Shown here: piece after piece, positions 43,301 through 48,622 of the stretch
Layout of the letters: the number at the start of each line of letters is the position of its first letter
Position numbering within the stretch: position 1 is the stretch's first letter
Assembly: GCA_964405835.1 (NCBI GenBank)
Contig: CAYOPN010000012.1
Span: forward strand, 1 to 48,622
Direction: 5' to 3'
Length of the DNA stretch: 48,622 nucleotides
Origin: JAJVIP01 sp964405835
Lineage (GTDB): Bacteria; Elusimicrobiota; Elusimicrobia; F11
Program-made: the position numbers and the translations under genes
The notes under the pieces: model-generated
Databases searched by the model: none
Told to the model about the DNA's origin: nothing
What the model saw: only the letters and a program-made list of their open reading frames with translations

Positions 43301-46300
43301 CGATGATCCAAAAATAAAATTTGTTGGGTCCCGCATTCGTGGGATTAATAATAGCGGAACTCTCCATGGTATTTCTTTGTCACCCGATGGACAGGATGTA
43401 ATTTTCAATTACTTCAATGGTCTCGGTACGGATGTATTTTACCTGTCAAGAACTGATTCATTCGAAACGGGGGAAATGAGGTTTTTCCATCAGAGCGGCA
43501 ACCCTAATATCCGCTTTTTCACGCCGGAGAATGCGGTCATTCGTTTTCAAGATGGAGAATGGAAACGGGAGGGCACTGAACACGAAGGGCCGGTTCCTTT
43601 AAATATTGGTCCGATTCCACATGGGCCCACCGATTCTAAGCCGATTAACATTCAGTTGTCCCCCAATGGGAGGCAGGCAATAATCCAATTTGAAAGTTCG
43701 GAAGGATACGCGGAGCATTTGTATCAGCGGGACCCGGCCAACGAAACGTACACCTATGCAGGGGCTGTGCATGAACCTCGGCAAGATTCCCATCCTGTTG
43801 GATATCCGTTCCACCGGGGTGTATTCATCGCCGATGAATCGATTCTTTTCGAACGCGGTGTCGGTAGGACTGAATTTATCCAAGCCGGCCAGGCTATGCC
43901 CAATCGCGCGGATAACAGGAGATGGAGCGATCAAAAAAAGAAGATACAGGTTTTCGGCGACGGGCTTCTGGTCCAAGATGGCGCTGAAGTTGTTTTTCTA
44001 AAGCCAAATCCAAAACCCGCTCCACCGCAACTCTCCGACTTCGACATCATCCCGACCGCCGACATCGCCGGGTTCCCGGTTACGGGGCAGCTCATAGAAC
44101 CCGGTAAAAGCGCCGTCTGGGAAAAAATCAAGGGAATCGATTTGTCGCCGGATGGCTTACGGATGTTGGTAACTCATTATTCTTCTTCTGTTTCGAGTCA
44201 GATTTTTTTGTTGGAGCGAGAATCTATTGATCAACCATTCAAAAATCCCAAAGTTATTGCCGTCGAACGGGGCGTCATCTCAACGGAAGAAAATTCCAAA
44301 TCTTTATCTCCCAAGCAATGGAATCTGATGCCTTGCCCCGCGGTATTCACCCCGGAAGGGAAAATTCTCATTTATGACATGGAACAAAAGCTTCTTCAGT
44401 TCGATCTGTTGATCGAGGGTGAATTTTACCTCGCAAATCAAAAATCAATTGAAATTGTAATGCCGGAGGATCTTCGAGAGATAATGCATATCCATATTTT
44501 TAAAAACGGAGGGAAAGCGTTGCTCTGGGAAAATGGCTGGAATCAGGGTCTGATCCTCCATCCTTATGATTGGGATCCGGTATCCGGAAAACTATCGAAC
44601 CGCAATTTCGAAAAAGTGAGGCTGGAACATTTTTCCCTAAAAGAACAAGCGCAAAAGGCGGGGTTCGCAGACGAAACGATCGATCTTATTCTGCCGTTGA
44701 GTTTTGGATATCTTTTAAAAGGCACCAATAAATCCTGGCATTTAAGTCCGAAGATAAAAGTTGTTTCTTCCCTGCCGTCGCCTGCTGAAACTGCCGAGCA
44801 ATTTAAAAAACTGACCGGCGAACTTCCTCTCGAGTTGAATTCCATCGCTTTCGAAAACCTCGTGAAGTTGATCCGCGTGTTCATCGCCGCGTGGCTCGGC
44901 CGAAAAGGATCCGAACCCCACAAACTCACGCTGACGGACTTGTTCATGGCCCCGGCCGTGTCTCTCTCCGGTTTACCGGCGATGACATTCGAAGCGTTGC
45001 TTAGGAATATCCTCGCACCGAAAACACCTCCCACCGTGACCAACATCATTGATTACACGCAGCTCGATTTTTTAGAAAAACTTTCTCTGGGGCCACCGCC
45101 GAATTGGATTCCCAATGACGCGAAGATTCTCGATATTAGTCCCAACGGAGAAAAGGCAATTGTTCTGAAATCCGACGGAACCATGCATCTCCTCTATAAA
45201 AATGGAGAATCAGCTCCGTTGTTGAGTCAGGTGACGCCAGTCACCTTTGTTGGAAATAACGACATCCTTCAAGCTTGGGCCATCAGGAAATTCAATGGAA
45301 ATATAAAAATAGGTCATCTGCGCATTGGGAGGGAAGGGTTTAAAGATATCGAGCTGCCCATCCCAGTTGATTGCAACATCCCCAATAAGCCCGAGATTGG
45401 CGCATCTCCCGATGGAAAGCTGATCCATCTCTGTGGAAGCAACTCAGAAGGCGTAGATGCACATTTTTTCTTCTATGTTGATTTTGTGAAAGAAAAGCTC
45501 ACGTTCGCAGGCGAGAAAAAATTCGTAGGGCCTTTCAAATTTTTACCTGATGGTACGGGTGTACTTATGCAGAGTGGCCCAGACTTTCATTTGTTGCAAT
45601 TGGATTTACGCCATACTTCATGGGGAGTCTCTCCCAGCACCAAAGTGAAAAATACGCGGTTTTCCACCGATAGTTCCGTTCCTTTGTCGGTTCTGCATCG
45701 CCCGGGTCCGACCGAAATAATCAGAACGGTTGACGCCGGCACACCGCAGCAGAAGCACGAGTCTTGGATTCCCACGGCCATTGTTTCCGCCGGGGCCATA
45801 GATAACAACCCAATGGAAGAGAACGCGGAGTTTTCGTTGAGGAAAACGCTCGTGAAATTTTTGGAGTGGATTCTCCAGCAGCCGGACCTGCTGCCCCCGC
45901 CCTGGCTCAAAGAACTCGAAGCGTTGTTCGGCCGCTTTGTTGCCGCGTCCCTTGGTCCACCGCAACTCTCCGACTTCGACATCATCCCGACCACCGACAT
46001 CGCGGGGTTCCCGGTTGAAGGCCACAAAACGAGTCCAATTAACTTTTCTCCTTCTTGGGGAAAAATTCTCAGCATTGATATGTCTGCTGATGGCCTTCAG
46101 ATGTTAGTGACTCACGAGCATTCTTACCTTAATTCTCCCTCATCGATTCACGTCAATTTGTTGACAAGGGGATCATTTGATGAGCCTTTTGAAAATTTGG
46201 GCGTTCTTGCCAGGAGTAATGTGGATATCGACGGCCTATCGGCTTCAATGGACGGAAAAAAGTGGAGCTTGACTGCTTGTCCTGCTGTTTTCACTCCGGA

Positions 46301-48622
46301 AGGGAAAGTCGTTATTGTCGACAGCGTACTGGGGATTCTTAAATTTGATTTACAAAAAACCAATGAAACGTTTGTCCTTGCGAATATGACGCCTATCGAA
46401 ATTGAATTGTCGGCAGACATGAGAAAAATAACGGCTATCCATTTTCCAAGAAATGGGGATAAGGTGTTGATCTGGAATCAGGACGACGGTCTTATGTATT
46501 TCGATCAAGATCCTGTCTCCGGAAAGTTATCGAACGGCCAATTCCGAATAGATGGCTCAGCGCATGTTTTCCTGTGGAGAGAGGCAATGGCAGAACGAAT
46601 CGGCGGAGAAGAACCTTTATGTATTGTGCCGTTGAATTTCGGATACCTTTTGACGGGCGGTGGCAAATCCTGGCACTTGCGTCCGAAGAAAAAAACGGAA
46701 GCGGTGATCAGCGTTGAGATGAGGGAACAATTTGAAAGCCTTGTGAAGTTGGTCCGCGCGTTCATCGCGGCATCACCCGATCGAAAGGGACCGGTGACAT
46801 TGGGAATGTTCCTGAAAAACCTCGTCGAACTGCAAACTCCAGCCGCATCGACGGGCCCAATTGATTATTCGAAACCCAAATTTTTTGAATCGCTTGTGCC
46901 CGGTCCTACGCCGCATTGGATTCCCAATGATGCGGAGATTTTCGACATCAGCCCCGATGGAGAATCAGCGCTGGTCCAAATGGACAAAAAATTAACTTTG
47001 TTTTCTAAAAAAACAGGGAAAGGGGCCCAACTTGAACCGTTGCCCAGCGGTGCTGTCTTTGCTGGAAACTATGTTCTTGTGCCGATGGCAAGCAATGATT
47101 CTAAATTAGCCCTAACCAAGTACGACATTTTTAACGGACAGTTCCAGAATCCCGAGATCTTTGTATTGGACCTTCCCGCCGACTTCAAATTCCATCCTTC
47201 TCCTTGGTTGATTTCATCTTCTGACGGGAAATGGCTTTTGGTGCGCGGTGAGTATAACGTGTCCGGGAGCGCTTCTCAGCGTTGGTTAATTTTTGAGATT
47301 GATCTTCAGAAATGGGAATTTCATTACAAGCGAGACAAATATTACGAGGACAATACGTATTTTATGCCTGATGGTACGCGCGTGCTCAGCGGACATGGTA
47401 GCTATATCAGTTCCTATGTATTTGATGATACCGACTTAAATTGGTCAGACAAGCGCGATGTAGGAGCCGTCAGTGTAGAAGGGCGCTCTCCTGATTACGT
47501 GAAACTTCACAGGCCAACAACTACCGAATTAATCATGACGCGTTTTGTCCATTCTGTCAGGTCAAATGAACATTTTTCTTTGGTTCCAAAGGCCGCACCT
47601 GAGGCGGTGGATCTGTCGCAAAATCAATTTGCGCAATTTTTGCTTGGGCCCGTCAAACAGCTTGGTGTCGGCGTTGTTGAGGCCCCTGCGCCCGGCCTCG
47701 TGTCCCAGCCGCGTCCGATGAGTTTGGGGTACCTGGTGAAATTTTACCAACGGGTGGAAGGACGAAAAATTACGCATGCCGAAATCCAATATTTTGCATG
47801 GATCGTCATGCTCCTCGAAGCGACGGCGCTGATTTTAATTCCGTTGGTGATGCGTCATCACGGTTACCTCTGGAGTATTGTTCTCGTGGAAGCGTTGGCG
47901 ATTGCATTGCTCACCGTTGTCCATAGTGCGTTGTCGGTGTTGATTGCAAGGCGGTTGGCGCTCAGAAACAATCCCCAAACCGTCTGGTTGTTTGACACGG
48001 GCTTCCTCGGGTATTGCACATTTTATTTTGTGCACTTCCTGGTATACGGGATCTACTCATTGGCGTTTGTTGTTCCGTGGGCAAATGAAAGGCTTGTTTT
48101 TATACTCGCCTTTGTTTTCGGTTTTTCTGCGGTGGGATGGCATCTGCTTCTTGATCGCGCCGAGATGAGGCACCTCGTGTCCTTGGGGCAGGGAAGTTCC
48201 CGGCTTGGTCCTACCAGAATCATTACATGGGATGCGGGGGACAACCGCATTGATCGTGCCATCGAAATTGCGTTGAAGCGGCTCAGCGCGAAGACCAGGA
48301 AAAATACCGCCTTCAAAAAAGACCTGGAGCGTGTTTCGGCGTGGCTGAATCAATTGCGCCTCGACCTGAAATCGAAGCAAGTCGAAGTGCGCGTGTTCGA
48401 CCGTCAGGTAAAAAGCCGGAACGACTACCTGATGGCCTTTAAAGACACGCGTTCCCTGGAATTTTCCGTCGATTTTTTCACGCCGGAACTCGAAAAATAT
48501 CTGCCGCTCATTGTGTTCCGCATCGCGGCCCGGTCCATTTACGGGGAATTTCTCGATGATTATCTCGGCGAGCTGGAACACCGGTTTTGGCCGAACAACA
48601 CTTACGAAAAAGACCTTGATCG
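31395..48622 (+). CDS. Giant envelope protein B: TraB/ChaN-like, M50 protease, zincin, VWA, two AAA+ and beta-propeller domains (3' end outside window)
   Basis: The frame is open for 5742 codons to the window edge. ATG 31395 gives a signal peptide (MKRLLLKSLAFALAILQFFTQAVFLYAQE); ATG 31386 is an alternative. Order by residue: N-terminal domain shared with the giant protein starting at 4931 (about 93-535); M50 site-2-protease-like domain (617-799); second HExxH site (1022-1026); coiled coil (about 1430-1745); VWA (about 1867-2060) with DxSxS from D1877; TM hairpin (about 2081-2131); AAA+ 1 (Walker A 2342, Walker B D2411-E2412); AAA+ 2 (Walker A 2691-2698, altered Walker B at 2759); long propeller region with many SPDG repeats (about 3130-5390); four or so TM segments (about 5460-5590); then soluble sequence. 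VWA plus MoxR-type AAA+ implies ATP-driven remodelling or assembly at the membrane. The target is unknown. Confidence 0.9.
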   Translation, partial: MKRLLLKSLAFALAILQFFTQAVFLYAQETQVWEDRQNARKIQLASAFSPSSPFHLPSLPKLNLARQFFDVPHAQNETVRSLLQALSPATGSVRKIIPGSSNKIVLYIQDIHVNPEAQLNIGRAITSLPRNMRTGLLALEGAARAIDLSPYKRFPDQDAVKNAANYLFEQGKISGPISALLHAPGLPGRIQGVDDAALYEANVNAYRETLPSHARTKQQIRQWKAALARKKSNAFNPNLAALDHAVESYAAGTLSMADYVRSLTKIRPTSSVAIQHFLEAAALEASIRFPQVEAERTRLINQLLPKLSGADRDAFLKMGFAYRQGHMSDENFYQSFTGLCDAHGIASKSFSSFTAYLRYLNLAHALDGETLMKDVAALEKDCFATLAKTNLEKELVNESRRLYLTEKLTDFSLTRAEWEEYVIPAKAGIQSSNLLQKHVYGLDSRLRGNDGYERFYRSAVARDEKLAENFLSAFKNEKFAVLVAGGFHSDGIVRRLQKTGATIVQFTPRLTKVEKNSGSAYLSFFAQEKTPLEGLFQRERLFTAPPPLSPGELAVNTAASHSWDDAKKFSPALRTLNAEVASKINFGARLRNSVLSLTTKTWTMNFQFKAKGAIQKTWFKKGLFYGFLLSTLAIPAVMNSLLEIATFAWNNPITFLALKIFSETLHEYSHAFVQDYLGDPTPRQAGRLTINPLKHFDYFLLKPKPVPFDGNKPTVLGFLAGPLSNLMIAAAFGVLLLAAPADSSLRTFLFIAVQVNLFIAALNLYSVDGRRTLNLLMQRYGVSWPRIPLPTAGWLRLFSLSMLPVPENKTADRELVTLIQNYADARFRFFKALINLKPAEFKKSKRDLVDFAHRIYLAVSGDAGTLETVLSQMKRKGEVSVIALQNGFTFDAPTAGEIINMGDREELGPETHAVIRNQSAEIISSLPEDQQVSAGRIISEIDVKSANGVNVILANRWDEKVERLASVPKIDEHLDLIKRIGLVFSVLSHAEFPDHMDDAEGKPTLYLKKRKDPAATAIIYSHELFHALSARKFFHISSYSEVLTEAVTGILITLKKGTTEKDFNSIGSKGESLPLFEAGRAWAETVKRPSVEQAKQWMEESNKIVEQTILKNWQGFHFDSLESALHGIRANPVYVERQLGFFLSGVMLAWTRDTPATPGNPFPALRELFDFTDEILTPAFKEMVEFVKLDPEREERLLKTLSAWMQMFLGTDIPQLNRAGIGEGWSWTPPANGAALSTTVIYFPRTLFSQAEEELSLFEGFVQLMVLVNNKAASPLIDPLANDPLFIRFWRAVETVRAEEAVVSRLPGEAEARERFVTLAYPNPHSKSSKRLMAERPFILQFIEGLMYEGRRNEPDPRIEDPLVLNALVATKEKRLAFFNAENRSFWESKARSTLAEAGFTAPTDQRLNAEVYSLIRESVRADVWNAVEVQDLIKKDLQKLSADELWKQAAQSGKSDQLLEDLKAKEGRLDFQGQSPDNAALQDVLDRLSPEEQAIFLQAMEQVLQALEQKVRERLEKMAKEKIEQGIKEGKPSASTLEQRLENLNERMESLKQKADNAKKKAGEIGDAAAQIQQEAKDVSQTRSDPAGKPGRADKLKEEMEGLKKAIAEIKADLDDLNQEAATARQQSQSVPDEKVQQQGNEIHEKSEQLTRDLDDLEQAAEELSKAGEKLADELENRKTGEASSGDLTAKSAFTDKAAGSASGAGSQLQQALDSLKKAADKLQGALNDAQAQINNGKNRDPKESAPPSDEHFKLPPDSFGQVSDDAKKIFEATPQERAEFVRKRTLEKSEQFTEAELRKWTAFLGDHGRSAVDTLAEQLAGLLLEVPLNEMTGFLPMEGVALAPDQIYRLATDKRAFLNEAEKRDLLMIVGFMLDASGSMGRPEPGTKFYESARAYAIVCLALLKAQEFARTAQIDITYKFEVRAYAERDNIPVYPFETENPSEKSIYNSIFGPNGFFSITDRGATEDDKTLLGLTDALIAQAQTDRQRAMLLINIGDGNAGANRGKIEQVYEKAKTSGIKFIHVGLLEGAKDIVTSYSTTKYSDVHVVSVERLDQFLRIISGHVLASYKKLLDQAVMPDKSYFLLPLLIGSALIVHFIIRVTGFSPFTILFVGILIFALMPLWFVSFSYKGQKRIEWTTDAEGLEWLEISGETKDDIVRIPVRRDTMRKMVDHNGLQYSVERHRITVTDPKSDVLYYTLWDHLKKEWQWIVQNKRNHERTVLPQGPPSELFQLDLSVPNKTVLRSGDNVLFEGKPYENFWLWSPGSLPGPLYTEELIDNVPVITSIKRDGKIVPDAFSLTTPGGTKSIKLTQQLIDVLYEMGEVINRTNSAQTNLALDGHKSTGKNTAVYVLAALLKQPVRTLQLHAHTTEQDLRWRYLIGATRPGTLEKVPAELYDAARLGDWIVVDEITKVLQPSVLESLNTMLQSRMDGDVQASRFWRIFILWNPPGGIYGGINPAERRSAFISRFKGKEFFYPSGPDETDMLMEAVYYKAPEEVRKTSLSEKDFRDLTQRLVMLANLIRAHSDTPGGRSDKIPPLDPRQLQRTLKHILYFPKDIQFLINVLELDYPLEVIPELYREKFRKKLYSDPDNFFKESGLTSYLSKPRWMDPKTFEPLINPGWPSLDPATDEMVFGNKEIGEVRIKRGDLPENLIPADVRDFEDLKINRLMLWIMAKRAKLYMHGGLIGEASTGKTKAIGYFMQDLLRLRVETPPQITNKTRGTDILGTYDYQDGRIVFPPSHLELAAKNGHPLLLKEITQGTPEVIAAFNNPLEGGFYTATSGEVIRAKKEFFIMADGNQVASHHSSREFSSELASRMWFWFVPPLNKETLTQIFNEKSENFRTTYQKTGRDWIPPSNTDIAAYVKAFLAIREIPPEVIPNPPVVRHFEGTLESLGSNRYYGTRLIERQKSDSTIGFSADKKKLVENGLKPLRRIEVKVAARQAALRNDIDLDFAVALGETLALCVDKNLNLPAPEDVLLSLITAIKNSPEKFETMDETVKQFQAVLKNPWNKDDLKEAIQKTGLQTLLEKRIPSDQKAAWIDDLKKLFTAFIEKVQPPWSRKTIVAPASSETGPQKKRPVKEYFLTGTAILGSEVNNFNFMPPLTFPNGDDLSKLLNGSNSKVKSVLSLSPDGKWAIAELRAESFLSLLKLNEQTYEVEKIFELWGSDGRAFHHRNGAFFIENEKFLVWQFDKLSLNTVSFGDDEAQFVEEEQILSKGDPLPGRKDGRVWQEIKNIQPLGDKLAVQSGDDIVFLEAAPAAPARLPKLSDFDVIDTADIKGFPVIGTPIGDRKTKWGNITGWDLSPDELSLLVTISPTLSSISREVILLTRTSSDQPFGKPKSLAKTARIGQVGGQTIRWSLAEGPAIFSPDGKILILDEYDGLLQFEFASGKGLSNMTKIKIEDPFNRPDGFKESIFSIRISADGTKAWLKRGTENSYLYERDLNSGELSIPTEIGFGSEVPTGDLDKLISWERGKPLEFAPAEYPVLESLERMGSGYLVKAAGKTHFLNPKKKAPVVRAVTHDGRAPHISDFDIIPIVELPWFPVKGERIPGEKKQWGEIIGVDMSLDGLHLLVTHELQRKHKTEFFVLSRTSLNAPFKVRAGLSSARFDKATCPAVFTPENKVLIFSIANGLLQYDFPGAGSFGPEKKVDYENHPLNSNNKIKAMRISNDGTKALLIWDVGWFLYKRDVKSGDLSNKEALSLLDDSHYMPDGNLHGAFVWKVFELGGIMYTKLKSVDGPVKFADMRDFENKHIASIRPIGSGYLVRAVLGNTWYLSPKENRETPVVTAPATISTPLTADERTALFKKLTTGLPLELNSIAFENLVRFIRAFISAWPDRKGPEPYNLTLADLFSAPALSLAGLSPMTLEELLKLLRIEPEKGEVAPSRAQLAEFLGWVLQQTDLLTPAWLKELEALFGRFVQETSGNDGNVIFEQPSVAVLLTDAQLAERSNIENYTAVFPEESDDPKIKFVGSRIRGINNSGTLHGISLSPDGQDVIFNYFNGLGTDVFYLSRTDSFETGEMRFFHQSGNPNIRFFTPENAVIRFQDGEWKREGTEHEGPVPLNIGPIPHGPTDSKPINIQLSPNGRQAIIQFESSEGYAEHLYQRDPANETYTYAGAVHEPRQDSHPVGYPFHRGVFIADESILFERGVGRTEFIQAGQAMPNRADNRRWSDQKKKIQVFGDGLLVQDGAEVVFLKPNPKPAPPQLSDFDIIPTADIAGFPVTGQLIEPGKSAVWEKIKGIDLSPDGLRMLVTHYSSSVSSQIFLLERESIDQPFKNPKVIAVERGVISTEENSKSLSPKQWNLMPCPAVFTPEGKILIYDMEQKLLQFDLLIEGEFYLANQKSIEIVMPEDLREIMHIHIFKNGGKALLWENGWNQGLILHPYDWDPVSGKLSNRNFEKVRLEHFSLKEQAQKAGFADETIDLILPLSFGYLLKGTNKSWHLSPKIKVVSSLPSPAETAEQFKKLTGELPLELNSIAFENLVKLIRVFIAAWLGRKGSEPHKLTLTDLFMAPAVSLSGLPAMTFEALLRNILAPKTPPTVTNIIDYTQLDFLEKLSLGPPPNWIPNDAKILDISPNGEKAIVLKSDGTMHLLYKNGESAPLLSQVTPVTFVGNNDILQAWAIRKFNGNIKIGHLRIGREGFKDIELPIPVDCNIPNKPEIGASPDGKLIHLCGSNSEGVDAHFFFYVDFVKEKLTFAGEKKFVGPFKFLPDGTGVLMQSGPDFHLLQLDLRHTSWGVSPSTKVKNTRFSTDSSVPLSVLHRPGPTEIIRTVDAGTPQQKHESWIPTAIVSAGAIDNNPMEENAEFSLRKTLVKFLEWILQQPDLLPPPWLKELEALFGRFVAASLGPPQLSDFDIIPTTDIAGFPVEGHKTSPINFSPSWGKILSIDMSADGLQMLVTHEHSYLNSPSSIHVNLLTRGSFDEPFENLGVLARSNVDIDGLSASMDGKKWSLTACPAVFTPEGKVVIVDSVLGILKFDLQKTNETFVLANMTPIEIELSADMRKITAIHFPRNGDKVLIWNQDDGLMYFDQDPVSGKLSNGQFRIDGSAHVFLWREAMAERIGGEEPLCIVPLNFGYLLTGGGKSWHLRPKKKTEAVISVEMREQFESLVKLVRAFIAASPDRKGPVTLGMFLKNLVELQTPAASTGPIDYSKPKFFESLVPGPTPHWIPNDAEIFDISPDGESALVQMDKKLTLFSKKTGKGAQLEPLPSGAVFAGNYVLVPMASNDSKLALTKYDIFNGQFQNPEIFVLDLPADFKFHPSPWLISSSDGKWLLVRGEYNVSGSASQRWLIFEIDLQKWEFHYKRDKYYEDNTYFMPDGTRVLSGHGSYISSYVFDDTDLNWSDKRDVGAVSVEGRSPDYVKLHRPTTTELIMTRFVHSVRSNEHFSLVPKAAPEAVDLSQNQFAQFLLGPVKQLGVGVVEAPAPGLVSQPRPMSLGYLVKFYQRVEGRKITHAEIQYFAWIVMLLEATALILIPLVMRHHGYLWSIVLVEALAIALLTVVHSALSVLIARRLALRNNPQTVWLFDTGFLGYCTFYFVHFLVYGIYSLAFVVPWANERLVFILAFVFGFSAVGWHLLLDRAEMRHLVSLGQGSSRLGPTRIITWDAGDNRIDRAIEIALKRLSAKTRKNTAFKKDLERVSAWLNQLRLDLKSKQVEVRVFDRQVKSRNDYLMAFKDTRSLEFSVDFFTPELEKYLPLIVFRIAARSIYGEFLDDYLGELEHRFWPNNTYEKDLD
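31671..33000 (+). other. Shared N-terminal domain of giant protein B (TraB/ChaN/EreA-like pattern)
   Basis: Aligns along its whole length with residues about 75-490 of giant protein A. Common landmarks are IQD[VI]HxxxEAQxNI, a GLEG/ALEG acidic motif about 30 residues later, LTxAEWxEY, VLVAGGFH[TS]DG and EKTPLE. The order H, E, GxxH near the end resembles the TraB/ChaN/EreA superfamily (GExH, E, GxGH). That link is from memory of the motif pattern and is tentative. Confidence 0.5.
32657..32745. repeat. Palindromic repeat inside giant gene B (dRS3-like arms)
   Basis: An 89-base element with perfect 28-base inverted terminal arms (32657-32684 and 32718-32745). Each arm contains ATTCCC-N8-GGGAAT, the pattern of the Neisseria dRS3 repeat, and gives the VIPAKAGIQ / LDSRLRGND translation seen in many genomes. 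It is in frame and lies just after the conserved WEEY, at the position taken by a different palindrome in giant gene A. Confidence 0.93.
33243..33790 (+). other. M50 site-2-protease-like domain in giant protein B
   Basis: Residues about 617-799. HEYSH (H666, E667, H670) is followed by LGDPTPRQAGRLTINPLKHFDYF, the typical M50B continuation. GPLSNLMIA and NLYSVDGRR (D768, third zinc ligand) complete the family pattern. Several hydrophobic segments flank them (GLFYGFLLSTLAIPAVMN, VLGFLAGPLSNLMIAAAFGV). All catalytic residues are present, so intramembrane proteolysis is plausible. Confidence 0.85.
34380..34560 (+). other. Second HExxH zincin-like site in giant protein B
   Basis: SHELFHALSARKFF gives H1022, E1023 and H1026; Glu1041 and Glu1045 in SYSEVLTEAVTG could supply a gluzincin-type third ligand. 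The family was not recognised. No TM segment surrounds it, unlike the M50 site. Confidence 0.55.
35690..36630 (+). other. Coiled-coil region of giant protein B
   Basis: Residues about 1430-1745 are rich in Glu, Lys, Gln and Ala with heptad-like spacing (LEQRLENLNERMESLKQKAD, LDDLEQAAEELSKAGEKLAD). It links the protease part to the VWA domain and probably forms a long rod. Confidence 0.8.
36993..37575 (+). other. VWA domain with intact MIDAS in giant protein B
   Basis: GFMLDASGSMG supplies D1877, S1879 and S1881 (DxSxS). GATEDDKTLLGLTDAL carries the MIDAS Thr region, and MLLINIGDGNAG the distal Asp. Metal-dependent protein binding is expected. Two AAA+ modules follow in the same chain. Confidence 0.85.
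38330..39080 (+). other. AAA+ module 1 (MoxR-like) in giant protein B
   Basis: Walker A is GHKSTGKNT (from residue 2342), with N in place of the usual S/T after GK. Walker B is WIVVDEI (D2411, E2412), followed by LQPSVLESLNTMLQSR and FISRFKGKEFFYP, as in MoxR/midasin ATPases (LLEAMEE, SRF...P). Confidence 0.8.
39380..40060 (+). other. AAA+ module 2 (MoxR-like, altered Walker B) in giant protein B
   Basis: Walker A is canonical, GEASTGKT (residues 2691-2698). The Walker B position reads LLLKEIT, Lys2759 replacing the Mg-binding Asp. Downstream landmarks GTPEVIAAFNNPLEGG and ELASRMWFWFVPPL match the MoxR/midasin pattern. The second module may bind but not turn over ATP. Confidence 0.8.
44021..44081 (+). 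repeat. Direct repeat unit P in giant gene B, copy 3
   Basis: These 61 bases match 45956-46016 at 59 positions, 1935 bases apart. They encode PPQLSDFDIIPT.DIAGFPV at the start of a propeller. The near identity of the DNA points to a recent segmental duplication or gene conversion. Confidence 0.9.
45956..46016 (+). repeat. Direct repeat unit P in giant gene B, copy 4
   Basis: Partner of 44021-44081 with two base differences. It immediately follows a 38-base block (45903-45940) identical to 43134-43171. Confidence 0.9.
47770..48170 (+). other. C-terminal multi-span membrane region of giant protein B
   Basis: About four hydrophobic segments follow the propellers: FAWIVMLLEATALILIPLVM, SIVLVEALAIALLTVVHSAL, CTFYFVHFLVYGIYSLAFVV and RLVFILAFVFGFSAVGWHLL. 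No family was recognised. The soluble sequence after them runs off the window. Confidence 0.75.

Larger units (their letters stand above)
40780..47560 (+). repeat. Beta-propeller repeat array in giant protein B with internal kilobase-scale duplications
   Basis: At least 15 SPDG-type blade motifs (LSPDGKWAIAE, LSPDGLRMLVTH, ISPNGEKAIVL, SSDGKWLLV) point to several stacked TolB/WD40-like propellers. Longer units recur. LSDFD.I is found at 41205, 41991, 44031 and 45966. A linker with ELNSIAFENLV is at 42846 and 44823, with a partial copy at 46735. A block with WLKELEALFGRFV is at 43134 and 45903. WIPNDA is at 45100 and 46919. Confidence 0.8.

Noticed and set aside
31395..48622. Giant gene B as several genes fused by a missed stop or sequencing error
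   Set aside because: Codons sampled across many positions stay in one frame, with recognisable domains before and after each junction. No internal Shine-Dalgarno and start at a domain border stood out. An assembly artefact cannot be fully excluded without reads.
1..48622. tRNA, rRNA or known riboswitch
   Set aside because: Gaps between genes are short (all under about 120 bases) and none reads as a cloverleaf or a recognised riboswitch. There is no gene-free stretch over 300 bases.

Overview
The window looks like a piece of a free-standing bacterial chromosome (roughly mid-50s % GC by eye, short intergenic gaps, ATGA/TGATG start-stop overlaps, Gram-negative type envelope genes). No marker gene fixes the taxonomy. 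Two enormous open reading frames, the mix of envelope and signalling genes, and short palindromic repeats embedded in genes suggest an uncultivated PVC-type lineage such as Omnitrophota, known for giant ORFs. That assignment is inference.

Layout. 1-4353: a plus-strand run of central-metabolism and electron-transfer genes (3'-part of citrate synthase, an aspartase/fumarase-family lyase, a secreted diheme cytochrome c fused to a DMSO-reductase-gamma-like heme domain, an alpha/beta hydrolase). 4431-4870: a small retropepsin-like protease followed by a very clear terminator. 4931-12907: giant gene A (2658 aa). 12949-13853: ECF sigma factor plus zinc-type anti-sigma factor. 13850-17472 (minus): a LysM/FecR envelope protein and a membrane histidine kinase. 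17547-22115: four overlapping genes (polysaccharide deacetylase, MltG, a soluble GAF/PAS histidine kinase, TldD). 22116-25023 (minus): an unknown envelope protein and a cNMP-binding patatin-like phospholipase, divergent from a Crp/Fnr regulator (25111). 25925-29774: HisS, a GAF-PAS protein, NadB. 29828-31309: two tandem FlgO/CsgG-like secreted proteins. 31395-48622: giant gene B, at least 5742 codons with no stop, running off the window.

The two giant proteins are the centre of interest. Both begin with a signal peptide and the same roughly 500-residue N-terminal domain, which has a pattern like the TraB/ChaN/EreA superfamily. Their start codons are preceded by a shared upstream motif at the same distance. 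Protein A then alternates soluble domains (one with arginase-like metal motifs, one DUF488-like) with four near-identical transmembrane hairpins. Protein B joins a site-2-protease-like M50 domain, a second HExxH zincin-like site, a long coiled coil, a VWA domain, two AAA+ modules of MoxR/midasin type and about 6.8 kb of beta-propeller repeats before a multi-span membrane region. This amounts to a single-chain MoxR-VWA machine with built-in proteases, and I know of no described equivalent.

A second theme is palindromic mobile repeats that have become coding sequence. Two different elements sit at the same position of the shared domain in A and B. Another family lies in the N-terminus of A and in front of hisS. 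A third makes up the N-terminus and part of the signal peptide of the LysM/FecR protein.
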